Shown piece after piece: positions 42,805 through 49,814 of a stretch of 49,814 bases of DNA. The notes beneath the pieces were generated by a model. That model saw nothing but the letters and a program-made list of their open reading frames with translations, made no database searches and was not told the DNA's origin. Within the stretch, counting starts at the first letter, position 1, and every line of letters starts with the position of its first letter. The DNA comes from Devosia sp. (GTDB lineage: Bacteria > Pseudomonadota > Alphaproteobacteria > Rhizobiales > Devosiaceae): the NCBI RefSeq assembly GCF_030689745.1, contig NZ_JAUYGL010000109.1, positions 1 to 49,814 on the forward strand. Reading direction: 5' to 3'. Both the position numbers and the translations under genes were made by a program.

Positions 42805-43428
42805 ATGACCTCCATCGGCGACAAACGCCTGCAAGACCATCTCGATCGCGAGATTTTGTTCGACCTCGTTCGCCGGGAGCGATTTGCGCGAGACCAGCGC
42901 CGTTTCGATGTCATGGCTGCATGCTTCCACCGTGACGCCTATGTCCGCACGAGCTGGTATGAAGGAACCGGTGGCAACGCCTATGTCGAGGCAAGCCGTA
43001 AATGGATGAGCAACACCGGCAACAGCAAGCACTGGGTGTTCCCGGCCTTCGCCCAGGTGCGGGGTGATCGGGCGACCGTGGAGAGTCCCGCCATGATCTT
43101 CAATCGCGCGACGCTGGACGGCACCGAGATCGACTTTCAGGTGTTCTGCCGGTTTTTCTCCCGGGCCGTGCGTGAGGCCGGGGAATGGAAGCTGGCCAGC
43201 TTCCACGTCCTGTTCGAGCGCGACACCATGGCGCCGGTCTTTTCGTCCGATCCATTGCCGATTGACCGCGCCCTGCTCGATACCATGAGGCCCTCCTACA
43301 AGTTTCTGACCTATATCCAGCGCAGCCGCGGCATCCAGGTCAACCAGGATCTGCTGGGGGACGACCGGCCGGACGAACTTGCCGCCTTCCATGCCGGGGA
43401 AGACCGCTGGCTTGCGGGGGAGGGCTAG
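42805..43428 (+). CDS. SnoaL-like / nuclear transport factor 2-fold protein
   Basis: The protein of about 207 residues has a SnoaL_4-type alpha+beta barrel core (residues about 15-150). It begins with L-F-D-L-V-R-R-E-R-F-A-R-D-Q-R-R-F-D and F-H-R-D-A-Y-V-R-T-S-W-Y-E-G, the pattern of ring-hydroxylating-dioxygenase small subunits and dehydratase-like members. ATG 42805 has AGGA 6 nt upstream; a GTG at 42769 would add 12 residues. It is inserted between the TctA and TctC genes, so it probably handles the transported compound (dehydratase, isomerase or hydrolase). No catalytic residue can be assigned with certainty. Confidence 0.75.
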   Translation: MTSIGDKRLQDHLDREILFDLVRRERFARDQRRFDVMAACFHRDAYVRTSWYEGTGGNAYVEASRKWMSNTGNSKHWVFPAFAQVRGDRATVESPAMIFNRATLDGTEIDFQVFCRFFSRAVREAGEWKLASFHVLFERDTMAPVFSSDPLPIDRALLDTMRPSYKFLTYIQRSRGIQVNQDLLGDDRPDELAAFHAGEDRWLAGEG

Positions 43429-43436
43429 GGCCGGGC

Positions 43437-43453
43437 GTTTCGAGAGATGAAAC
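43437..43453. promoter_or_regulatory. IclR-type operator upstream of tctC-like gene
   Basis: GTTTCGAGAGATGAAAC has perfect 5-bp arms with the same 7-nt spacing as the sites at 34438 and 37502. It lies just after the SnoaL stop and 94 nt before the TctC-like start, suggesting a separately controlled promoter for the binding protein. Confidence 0.6.
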
Positions 43454-43547
43454 GGTCAGCGTCATGAATTTGGGCGGGCACCCTGGTGGGCTAGGTTGAT
43501 CACAGCGAAACCCGGGCATCTGAAATCGGGCAAGCAGGAGGAAGCAC

Positions 43548-44525
43548 ATGAAAAGACGTGAATTCATCGTCCTGGGTGGCACCGCAGGACTATTGGCCTC
43601 GACGGGGATTTCCTTTGCGCAAGACAGCTGGCCCAGCAAGCCGGTCACGGTGATTTCAGCCTATCCGCCGGGGGGCACCAGCGACATCCTGGCCCGTCTT
43701 GTGGCCGATATCCTGACCGCCGAATTCAAGCAGCAGTTCATCCTGGAAAACGTAGCCGGTGCCGCCGGCGCCCTGGCTGGGGGCAAGCTCGCCCGTTCTG
43801 CGCCTGATGGCTACACCATTCTTGTCAGCGGCAGTGCGCCCTTGGCGGCCAACAAGGTCGTGCAGACCAGCCTTGCCTATGATCCCGAAGCCGACTTCGA
43901 GCCGATCACGGTGCTTGCGGCCAGCCCGGCACTACTGACGGCCAGCATGAACGCACCGGCCAACACCCTGCAGGAAATGCTCACCTATGCCAGAGAAAAC
44001 CCGGGCCAGCTGAACATCGGCAATCCGGGGGCTGGGACCAAGGGGCACATCTGCGCGGCAATCATCGGCCAGTCGACCGGGGTTGAAATCAACCACGTGC
44101 CCTACAAGGGTTCGCCCCCGCTGATGGCCGACCTTCTGGGCGGCCATATCGAGTTTTCGCTCGACGCGCCGGCCAATTACATACCGCATATCAAGGCAGG
44201 CAAGCTGAAGGCCCTGGCCGTAACCTCAGCCAAGCGCCTGGCTCAACTGCCGGATGTGCCGACGGTTGCCGAGCAGGGCCTCGAGGGCTACGACCAGACG
44301 CTCTGGTTTGGCATAGTGGGCCCGAAGGGCATGCCGGCCGAAATCGTCGCCAAGATCAACGACACGCTAAAGGCCTGGAGTACGCTCCCAGAGTCGCAGG
44401 CTCTGCTCGCATCCTTCGGCGTCGCGGCAGTCCTCAATACCCCGGACGAAATGCGGGCAACGGTGGCCCAGGAAATCCAGGCCATCCAGCCACTGGTGGA
44501 TGCCGGCCTGGTGCAACCGAGCTAA
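43548..44525 (+). CDS. Tripartite tricarboxylate transporter substrate-binding protein (TctC/Bug family), copy 2
   Basis: The binding protein of 325 residues starts M-K-R-R-E-F-I-V-L-G-G-T, a Tat-like twin-arginine leader with cleavage near F-A-Q. Bug landmarks are V-T-V-I-S-A-Y-P-P-G-G-T-S-D-I-L-A-R, A-G-A-A-G-A-L-A-G-G and H-V-P-Y-K-G-S-P-P. A Tat leader contrasts with the Sec-type leader of the copy at 27689. It ends the island and is followed by a terminator hairpin. Confidence 0.9.
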   Translation: MKRREFIVLGGTAGLLASTGISFAQDSWPSKPVTVISAYPPGGTSDILARLVADILTAEFKQQFILENVAGAAGALAGGKLARSAPDGYTILVSGSAPLAANKVVQTSLAYDPEADFEPITVLAASPALLTASMNAPANTLQEMLTYARENPGQLNIGNPGAGTKGHICAAIIGQSTGVEINHVPYKGSPPLMADLLGGHIEFSLDAPANYIPHIKAGKLKALAVTSAKRLAQLPDVPTVAEQGLEGYDQTLWFGIVGPKGMPAEIVAKINDTLKAWSTLPESQALLASFGVAAVLNTPDEMRATVAQEIQAIQPLVDAGLVQPS

Positions 44526-44553
44526 CCCGACCTCGAAGAGCTGCAAAAACGAA

Positions 44554-44582
44554 ACACCGCCTCGCAATTTGCGGGGCGGTGT
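44554..44582 (+). terminator. Probable terminator after tctC-like gene
   Basis: A 12-bp stem (ACACCGCCTCGC / GCGGGGCGGTGT, one T-G wobble) with loop AATTT begins 28 nt after the stop codon. The trailing T-run is short (CCTTT), so termination may be partial. Confidence 0.7.
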
Positions 44583-44734
44583 CCTTTGGCAAAGGGGCTG
44601 CCGAGGTCGTCGCCCCGTCATCCAAATTCCAGGTTTTCAGTCCCAAAGCTGTTCGCGCGGCCCGGGATAGGGAAGCGGGCACCACGATTGCCTTCATCCC
44701 CAGGGGCACGGGCACGCGTCTAGCGGCAATAAAA

Positions 44735-44756
44735 AGCCCCGCGCCATGGCGGGGCT
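44735..44756 (-). terminator. Rho-independent terminator of the CsbD gene
   Basis: Read on the minus strand, AGCCCCGC / GCGGGGCT forms an 8-bp GC stem with a 6-nt loop followed by TTTTTATT. It begins 17 nt beyond the CsbD stop codon. Confidence 0.88.
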
Positions 44757-44772
44757 GATTTGCTTTGCTGGT

Positions 44773-44976
44773 CTACCAGCTTTGACGACCGTACCAGTCG
44801 TCCACGTCCTTTTTCACCTCGTCCTTGGCCTTGCCGTAGCGCTCCTGGAGCTTTCCTTCGAGCTGCTCGCGATTGCCATTGATCTGGGCCAGGTCGTCGT
44901 CTGTGAGTTTGCCCCACTGCTCTTTGACCTTGCCGGTCATCTGTTTCCAGTTACCTTCAACGCGGTTCCAATCCAT
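44773..44976 (-). CDS. CsbD family general-stress protein
   Basis: This 67-residue, charged, hydrophilic protein begins M-D-W-N-R-V-E-G-N-W-K-Q, with repeated K-G-K/E-G-K-x-x-E motifs (G-K-V-K-E-Q-W-G-K-L near 21-30 and L-E-G-K-L-Q-E-R-Y-G near 46-55), the CsbD/YjbJ pattern. Function in the family is not known beyond stress induction. The start is set by AGGAG 8 nt upstream; the frame runs 31 codons further without CsbD character. It has its own EcfG-type promoter and a terminator, so it is a stand-alone stress gene. Confidence 0.92.
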   Translation of the reverse strand: MDWNRVEGNWKQMTGKVKEQWGKLTDDDLAQINGNREQLEGKLQERYGKAKDEVKKDVDDWYGRQSW

Positions 44977-45006
44977 CGGTATATCTCCTGTGTGGTGTGA
45001 GAGACC

Positions 45007-45031
45007 AACGAATGAGAGCGGGTGTGGTTCC
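45007..45031 (-). promoter_or_regulatory. EcfG-type general-stress promoter for the CsbD gene
   Basis: On the minus strand GGAAC (45031-45027), a 16-nt spacer and CGTT (45010-45007) match the alphaproteobacterial EcfG (sigma-EcfG) consensus GGAAC-N16/17-CGTT exactly. The expected start point is about 25 nt upstream of the CsbD ATG. It overlaps the region just downstream of the oxidase cluster stop (45050). Confidence 0.8.
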
Positions 45032-45049
45032 TGGCAAAAAGCCCGCCGC

Positions 45050-45364
45050 TCAGATGCAGACTGTCGCAAAGGTCACCGGAAAATACACCAGTATCCCCGC
45101 CACCAGCGCCGCCCGGTTGGCCCAGAGCGCCGAGATCGACAGCGTGGTTGCCGGCTCCCCGGTGCTGTACGGTCGCTGCCGCGCCAACCAGCCAAGCGGC
45201 AGCAGCGAAAGCAGGTAGGCGCCGATCAGCATGGGCCGATGCCAGTCACCCCAGCCGAACGCACAGCCAAGTGCCTGCATGCCATAGAGCACCACGAAGG
45301 CGACCGACCACACAGTGAACCCTGCCACCAGCAACAGCAGCGCCCGTCGCTCCTGCGCGCTCAT
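45050..45364 (-). CDS. Small three-helix membrane protein of the oxidase cluster
   Basis: The 104-residue protein has three hydrophobic helices (about 9-29, 44-60, 86-103). It begins M-S-A-Q-E-R-R and overlaps the CtaD-E stop by 4 nt (ATGA), so it is translationally coupled to the oxidase. I do not recognise the family. Position suggests a small structural or assembly subunit, comparable to subunit IV or a CtaF-type protein. Confidence 0.7.
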   Translation of the reverse strand: MSAQERRALLLLVAGFTVWSVAFVVLYGMQALGCAFGWGDWHRPMLIGAYLLSLLPLGWLARQRPYSTGEPATTLSISALWANRAALVAGILVYFPVTFATVCI

Positions 45365-47850
45365 GCGCCGTCTCCTGCCAGCGCCAGCATGAGCACCAGG
45401 CCGAGTGCGGGCACCAGTGCGGCGGCGGCATAGCCATTCCATAACCACGCCAGCACCAGTTCGGTATTGCGTCGCGTCGATACAAACCCCTGTTGCACGC
45501 GCCAGATACCGTAGCTGGACATCAGTGCGCCAAGTGCCGTGTGGATTGTTGCATAGGCCAGAAGCGCGAACATGGTCGCCTGCCGCGCATGGCCTGTCGG
45601 CTCCGGCACCCAGGCCATCAACACAGCCAGCACGACCACCGCCAGGACCTGCGCCACAGCTGAGCCAATCAGCAATCCACTCGCGTTGGCGCGGCGCGCC
45701 AGCCAGCTGAAGCCGGCGCCCGCCGTGCTGGCCATCAATGCCAGTGCCAATAGCCACAAGGGCAGGTCGAGCGGCGCCAGCCCGTCCCAGTTCGGCGCCA
45801 CAACCAGCAGAAAGAGGCCTCCAAACAGCAGCGATGAAAACAGTATCGCGTCCATCACCACGGCCGTCCGATTGGCCAGCACCGTAACGTTGCCTGGGCA
45901 TTCCACATCGCGCGGTGCCTGTTCGCCCATCCCGATGTCAACCGGTCCGCTATCGTGTTTTCGCCCAAGCTTGACGGTCCAGAGGAGGAACAGGACCACC
46001 GTCAGCAGCGCTCCCAATGGCGCGAGCCAATAGAAGCCAAACAGCAGCGCCACAAAGATGCTGCCGGTGGCCAGTCCGGTCCACAGGGGCAGGAAGCTGG
46101 ACTGGGGCAACACGATCAGCTGCTCGGCCTCGCCTGTCACCATGTCGACGCCCAGCGTCTCCATTTGGCCGTCGCGCGGAAAACCGAGATAGCCGCGCCC
46201 GCCGGCCAGTTGCGGACCAATGAGGCGCGGCGCCAGCTGATCCCCCGGGGCATCGATGCGCGGCAGGGCGGCAAAGGAATAGTTGGTCGGCGGCGTCGGT
46301 ATCGCCCATTCCAGTGTCCCGGCGTGCCACGGATCGCGGCGGAACGGCCGCCCGAAGCGGAATTGCATCACGATATCGGCCAGAACCAGCGCAAACCCCA
46401 TGGTGAGAATGAAGCTGCCCACCGACGAAAGCAGGTTGAGCCAGTCCCAGCCCCAGTTGGACGGATAGGTGGAAATGCGCCGCGGCATGCCCATCAGGCC
46501 GGTCAGATGCATCAGGAAGAAGGTGAGATTGAAGCCCACCATGATGAACCAGAATGCCGGCACCGAAAGCCGGTAAAGGCTCTGTCGCCCCGAAATATGG
46601 GGCATCCAGTGATAGATGGCCGCGAGCATGGGGAACACGAATCCGCCCACCAGCACATAGTGGAGATGAGCGACCACGAAATAGCTGTCATGTGCCTGGG
46701 TGTTGAACGGCACCATGGCCAGCATGACGCCGGTCAGTCCCCCAATGACGAACACCACGAAGAACCCGGCCACATAAAGCATGGGAATGTCCCACCGCGG
46801 CCGCCCTGACGCGAGCGTGCCGATCCAGGCAAAGATCTGGATCGCCGTCGGTATCGCCACCAGCGCGCTGGCCGCCGAAAAGAACGCCAGCGCCAGGTGG
46901 GGGATGCCCACCGTGAACATGTGGTGCACCCAAAGCCCAAAGCTGAGGAACCCCATGGCCACGATCGCGGCGATAATGGCGCGAAAGCCCAGGATTGGCC
47001 GCTGTGCAAAGACCGGGATGATGGTCGACAGCGCACCGGCTGCAGGCAGAAAGATGATGTAGACCTCAGGATGCCCGAACAGCCAGAAAAGGTGTTGCCA
47101 CAGCAGGGGATCGCCGCCACGCGTGGGATCAAAGAACGGCAGCCCGAACGCCCGCTCCAGTTCGAGCAGGATCGAGCCCAGGATCAGCGGCGGAAAGCCA
47201 ACGATCATCATCCCCGAGGTCACCAGCATATACCAGGCGAACAATGGCATACGGATCAGCGACATGCCGGGCGCCCGCACCTTGAGAATGGTAACGAACA
47301 GTTCCACCGCCGCCGTCACGGCCGAGATTTCAACAAAGGTGATACCCAGCAGCCATACGTCGGCGTTGATGCCCGGCGTATAGGGGCGCGAGGACAGCGG
47401 CGTGTACATGAACCAGCCGCCATTGGGCGCCACCCCCATCAGCATTGCGATGATCAGGATCGAGCCGCCGAACAGATAGCACCAGAACCCGTAGGCAGTC
47501 AGCCGGGGGAAGGCCATATCCCGGGCGCCCAGCATCTTGGGCAGGATATAGATGGCGAAGCCCTCGAACATGGGAATGGCAAACAGGAACATCATCACCG
47601 TGCCATGCATGGTGAAGATCTGGTTGTAGATTTCCGGGCCAACAAACGCGCTGTTGGGCGTCGCCAGCTGCGCCCGGATCAGCATCGACAGCAGGCCGCC
47701 AATGGCAAAGAAAATCAGCGCCACCACCATGAAGCGGCGCCCCAGCACCGTGTGGTTGACGCTGGACAATCGCCCCAAACCGGGCGGCGTGCCCCATATG
47801 TCGTTCAGCGCCCGGTGCAGGCGAATGGGCGAGAGGTCGGACTGGCTCAT
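45361..47850 (-). CDS. ctaD: Cytochrome c oxidase subunit I fused to subunit III (CtaD-CtaE)
   Basis: This 829-residue protein combines a complete heme-copper oxidase subunit I (about 1-550) and, after a hydrophilic linker (550-620), a membrane part with about seven helices resembling subunit III. Heme and copper ligands are visible: the low-spin heme histidine in T-M-H-G-T-V-M-M-F, the CuB histidine with cross-linked tyrosine in G-H-P-E-V-Y, the CuB pair in W-V-H-H-M-F, and heme ligands in A-H-L-H-Y-V. The glutamate in HPEVY marks an A-family oxidase with a D-channel. It overlaps the subunit II and small-protein genes by 4 nt each. Confidence 0.92.
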   Translation of the reverse strand: MSQSDLSPIRLHRALNDIWGTPPGLGRLSSVNHTVLGRRFMVVALIFFAIGGLLSMLIRAQLATPNSAFVGPEIYNQIFTMHGTVMMFLFAIPMFEGFAIYILPKMLGARDMAFPRLTAYGFWCYLFGGSILIIAMLMGVAPNGGWFMYTPLSSRPYTPGINADVWLLGITFVEISAVTAAVELFVTILKVRAPGMSLIRMPLFAWYMLVTSGMMIVGFPPLILGSILLELERAFGLPFFDPTRGGDPLLWQHLFWLFGHPEVYIIFLPAAGALSTIIPVFAQRPILGFRAIIAAIVAMGFLSFGLWVHHMFTVGIPHLALAFFSAASALVAIPTAIQIFAWIGTLASGRPRWDIPMLYVAGFFVVFVIGGLTGVMLAMVPFNTQAHDSYFVVAHLHYVLVGGFVFPMLAAIYHWMPHISGRQSLYRLSVPAFWFIMVGFNLTFFLMHLTGLMGMPRRISTYPSNWGWDWLNLLSSVGSFILTMGFALVLADIVMQFRFGRPFRRDPWHAGTLEWAIPTPPTNYSFAALPRIDAPGDQLAPRLIGPQLAGGRGYLGFPRDGQMETLGVDMVTGEAEQLIVLPQSSFLPLWTGLATGSIFVALLFGFYWLAPLGALLTVVLFLLWTVKLGRKHDSGPVDIGMGEQAPRDVECPGNVTVLANRTAVVMDAILFSSLLFGGLFLLVVAPNWDGLAPLDLPLWLLALALMASTAGAGFSWLARRANASGLLIGSAVAQVLAVVVLAVLMAWVPEPTGHARQATMFALLAYATIHTALGALMSSYGIWRVQQGFVSTRRNTELVLAWLWNGYAAAALVPALGLVLMLALAGDGA

Positions 47851-48545
47851 GGGTTGCCGCCCTCCATCAGGGCCGCAAACGCAGCGGGATCGTGTGCCTC
47901 CACCCGGAATTGCATGCCGTCATGACCTTCGCCGCAATATTCGGCGCACTGGCCCCAATAGATTCCGGCCTCGTCGGCCTCGAGCCGGATGACATTGGGA
48001 TGCCCGGGGATCGCATCGATCTTGCCGCCCAGCCGCGGCACCCAGAGCGAATGGATCACGTCGCGGGCTGTCACGACGATGTCCACTGGTTGACCGGCCG
48101 GAATATGCAGGGTCTCCGTCGGCGGCATGGCGGTCCCGGGATAGCGGAACGTCCACGCCCATTGCCGGGCTTCGCCTTCCACCCGCACCGGCGCTTCTCC
48201 ATGCGGCAGCAATTGCTCGCCCAGCACCAGCGCCGTGCCAGTCAGCAACACGAGAATGGGGACGGGCAGCATCAGCCCGCCGCCGATAATCCATTGCCCC
48301 GGCGTCACGCGGCTGATCCAATCGCTTCGCGTGTAGGCCAGCAGCAGGAGCACCATGACCAGCGCAAACAACAGCGTCGCGCCGATCAGCATGACCCACC
48401 ACAAGGTCGCCAGATTGGCCGCGCGCGGGCCCGCCGGGTCCAGGGCGGACAACGCGCCGCTGCAACCCGCCATCGCCAATGGCGTTGCACCAATCAGCAA
48501 CGTCTTGATCAGAGGAGTCTTCCAGTGAGCGACAAAGCGAGCCAA
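47847..48545 (-). CDS. ctaC: Cytochrome c oxidase subunit II (CtaC), lipoprotein type
   Basis: It has a lipobox-like L-A-M-A-G-C, then two transmembrane helices (W-W-V-M-L-I-G-A and I-I-G-G-G-L-M-L-P-V-P-I-L-V-L-L) and a cupredoxin domain. The complete CuA site is Q-C-A-E-Y-C-G-E-G-H-D-G-M, with an upstream H in I-H-S-L-W-V-P. No cytochrome c domain follows, since the protein ends 25 residues later. The start is uncertain: no ATG precedes the signal sequence. TTG 48545 is given here; CTG 48512 (product M-I-K-T-L-L-I-G) and TTG 48500 are alternatives. The 5-prime end meets the divergent DUF2231 gene. Confidence 0.85.
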   Translation of the reverse strand: MARFVAHWKTPLIKTLLIGATPLAMAGCSGALSALDPAGPRAANLATLWWVMLIGATLLFALVMVLLLLAYTRSDWISRVTPGQWIIGGGLMLPVPILVLLTGTALVLGEQLLPHGEAPVRVEGEARQWAWTFRYPGTAMPPTETLHIPAGQPVDIVVTARDVIHSLWVPRLGGKIDAIPGHPNVIRLEADEAGIYWGQCAEYCGEGHDGMQFRVEAHDPAAFAALMEGGNP

Positions 48546-49082
48546 GCCGACGAAAAGCCCGACGAGCAGGACGAAACCCCGCCCGAAGCGCACTCCGCCC
48601 ACCCCAACCCGCATATTCGCTCGGTCGCCGACAAGGATATCAGCTCGGCCATCGCCGTCGCCGGTCATCCCCTGCACGCCATGTTGGTGCATTTTCCAAT
48701 CGCCTTCGTCGTCGCAACCCTGGGCGTCGATGTCTTCTACTGGTGGAGCGCCGACCCGTTCTGGGTGCAGGTCGGCATCTGGTCTGCCAGCGCCGCCTTC
48801 CTGCTCGGCGTGCTGGCCTCTATCGTAGGGACGCTCGAATTGCTCGCCGTGCCCGGGATTCGTGTCCGCGTCGCCAGCTGGAACCATGCCATTGCTGCAA
48901 TGGTCCTGGTCGCCATCGCCGGGGCAAATGCCGGGCTGCGGCTCTACCACCCCGAGCAGGTCCTGCCCAACGGCCTCATGCTGTCGACGCTCGCCAGCAT
49001 GGCCGTTGCCTTTGCCGGTTGGCATGGCGGAAAACTGGTATTCGATCATGGCGTCGGCCTCATCATATCCACCCGCCAATAA
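48525..49082 (+). CDS. DUF2231 domain membrane protein
   Basis: This 185-residue protein has a hydrophilic N-terminus of about 45 residues rich in Asp, Glu and Pro, then four transmembrane helices. The DUF2231 signature is A-V-A-G-H-P-L-H-A-M-L-V-H-F-P-I-A. The histidines (three in that motif, another in W-N-H-A) could bind heme, as proposed for related proteins. The start is GTG 48525, with GAGGAG about 7 nt upstream. It is divergent from CtaC and embedded in the oxidase cluster, so a role in respiration or cofactor handling is likely but unproven. Confidence 0.85.
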   Translation: MSDKASQADEKPDEQDETPPEAHSAHPNPHIRSVADKDISSAIAVAGHPLHAMLVHFPIAFVVATLGVDVFYWWSADPFWVQVGIWSASAAFLLGVLASIVGTLELLAVPGIRVRVASWNHAIAAMVLVAIAGANAGLRLYHPEQVLPNGLMLSTLASMAVAFAGWHGGKLVFDHGVGLIISTRQ

Positions 49083-49575
49083 CGGGTTCCGCCATTTCCC
49101 GCAGGGCGCCGGGCGCAAAGAACGTTGCCAGCCCTGCGGGCCAGTCCAGCCGCGGCTTGCCCAGCACCAGCGCCAGGATCACGCTGACGACGACGAGCGT
49201 CAGCGGTACCACCAACGCGAATTGGACGGTGGGGTAGCGTCCTGTGCGTTCAAAGATCTTGAGGATCATCAGCCCCGACAGGATGTGCAGACCGGTCATG
49301 GCAGCCACGGCAACCAGCTTGGCCGAGAACCAGTTCTCGTAGGTGCCCTGCAGCAGGATCAGCGCCGTGCCCGAAGCAATGGCCGCAAATGCCCCCGGCG
49401 AAACCAGCACCACGTAGAAAAACCGCGTGAAGGCATGAAGGCGATGCAGGGCCTCGTCCTGTAGTCCCCGGCGCTGGCGGTACAGAAACGGCAGGGCGAT
49501 CAATCCCCCTGACCAAAGCGCTATTGCACCGACATGGATGAATTTGAGCCAGGTAATCGCAAAGTCCTGGATCAT
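49063..49575 (-). CDS. CopD-like membrane protein
   Basis: This 170-residue protein has four to five transmembrane helices and the CopD-domain pattern: K-F-I-H-V-G-A-I-A-L-W-S-G-G-L near 11-25, H-R-L-H-A-F-T-R-F-F near 44-53 and T-G-L-H-I-L-S-G-L near 94-102. Such proteins occur next to CtaG in oxidase clusters and may move copper or heme through the membrane. Its 3-prime end overlaps the DUF2231 gene by 20 bp (convergent), and its start overlaps the CtaG stop by 4 nt. Confidence 0.82.
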   Translation of the reverse strand: MIQDFAITWLKFIHVGAIALWSGGLIALPFLYRQRRGLQDEALHRLHAFTRFFYVVLVSPGAFAAIASGTALILLQGTYENWFSAKLVAVAAMTGLHILSGLMILKIFERTGRYPTVQFALVVPLTLVVVSVILALVLGKPRLDWPAGLATFFAPGALREMAEPVIGGWI

Positions 49576-49814
49576 CGGGCCGCCGATCGGTCCGGCTGCA
49601 GTGCATCAACCAGCCGCCACAGCACCACGGCCAGCAGCGGCAGGTTGGCCGGCACCCACATGATCAATCCGCCAAGCTGCTGGTCATCGACCGGTGAGAC
49701 CCCGAACGCCAATGTCGTCGCCAGATGCGGCAGGTAGAGCGGCTGCGGCGCAAAAACCAGCAAGGCGCCAAGCAGCCCCATCTGGGTTGCGCTGGCCAGC
49801 GCGGTTACGCCCGC
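49572..49814 (-). CDS. ctaG: Cytochrome c oxidase assembly protein CtaG (caa3 type), C-terminal part
   Basis: Only the last 80 residues are inside the window; the frame is open through the right edge. The motif D-Q-Q-L-G-G-L-I-M-W-V-P-A is the highly conserved C-terminal block of the caa3_CtaG family, preceded by a helix (M-G-L-L-G-A-L-L-V-F) and followed by a final one. CtaG helps insert copper into the oxidase. It is the first visible gene of a minus-strand pair with the CopD-like protein. Confidence 0.85.
   Translation of the reverse strand, partial: AGVTALASATQMGLLGALLVFAPQPLYLPHLATTLAFGVSPVDDQQLGGLIMWVPANLPLLAVVLWRLVDALQPDRSAAR

Noticed and set aside
47892-48524. Upstream extension of the DUF2231 frame
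   Set aside because: It lies antisense to the CtaC cupredoxin domain. The GTG at 48525 has a good ribosome site and begins the expected product.
48546-49118. Upstream extension of the CtaC frame to 49118
   Set aside because: Antisense to the DUF2231 gene and lacking hydrophobic signal character until just before the lipobox.

Overview
The window looks like a chromosomal accessory segment of a GC-rich alphaproteobacterium. A member of the Hyphomicrobiales (Devosia-like or rhizobial-like) is my best guess. The supporting signs are a fused CtaD-CtaE oxidase subunit, an EcfG-type general-stress promoter (GGAAC-N16-CGTT), an IS66 end, and many binding-protein-dependent importers for organic acids. 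No rRNA, tRNA or CRISPR array was seen. The taxonomic assignment is inference.

Layout. (1) 1-184 is the end of an IS66-family element that runs off the left edge. (2) 305-9707 (+) is a catabolic operon: cyclase-family hydrolase, cupin, SDR, 3-hydroxyacyl-CoA-dehydrogenase-like enzyme, a complete branched-chain-amino-acid-type (HAAT) ABC importer, a beta-keto acid cleavage enzyme (BKACE) and an IclR regulator. (3) 9908-13836 (+) is a TRAP importer plus a gamma-resorcylate-decarboxylase-like amidohydrolase. Its promoter carries the same 16-bp near-palindrome as the promoter of operon 2, so one IclR regulator probably controls both. (4) 13837-15389 is a decayed IS110 transposase and its flanks. 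(5) 15390-25050 (-) is a ketone-body module: CoA-transferase A/B, thiolase, a sigma-54 activator, then a sigma-54 promoter with upstream activator sites reading into D-3-hydroxybutyrate dehydrogenase and a second HAAT importer. A PAS-LuxR regulator (25164-25730) is divergent from it. (6) 25731-27688 has no gene I can support. (7) 27689-44525 is a third catabolic island: two tripartite tricarboxylate transporters (TctC/TctA/TctB), MmgE/PrpD, quinone oxidoreductase, a second IclR, a DUF6282 hydrolase, a bicupin, a second BKACE, an HpcH/HpaI aldolase, SDR, an aldehyde dehydrogenase interrupted by an amber codon, and a SnoaL-like protein. A repeated 17-bp operator, GTTTC-N7-GAAAC, sits at several of its promoters. 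(8) 44773-49814 is a CsbD stress gene with an EcfG promoter and a cytochrome oxidase cluster (CtaC, CtaD-E fusion, small membrane protein, DUF2231, CopD-like protein, CtaG).

How the parts fit. Clusters 2 and 7 each carry a BKACE, which converts a beta-keto acid plus acetyl-CoA into acetoacetate plus a new acyl-CoA. The module at 15390-25050 holds the enzymes that activate acetoacetate and cleave it to acetyl-CoA. The window therefore reads as several high-affinity uptake-and-degradation routes for unidentified organic acids that could converge on acetoacetate. Each island has its own regulator and visible DNA sites. The substrates of clusters 2, 3 and 7 cannot be read from sequence. For cluster 5, 3-hydroxybutyrate is a reasoned guess.
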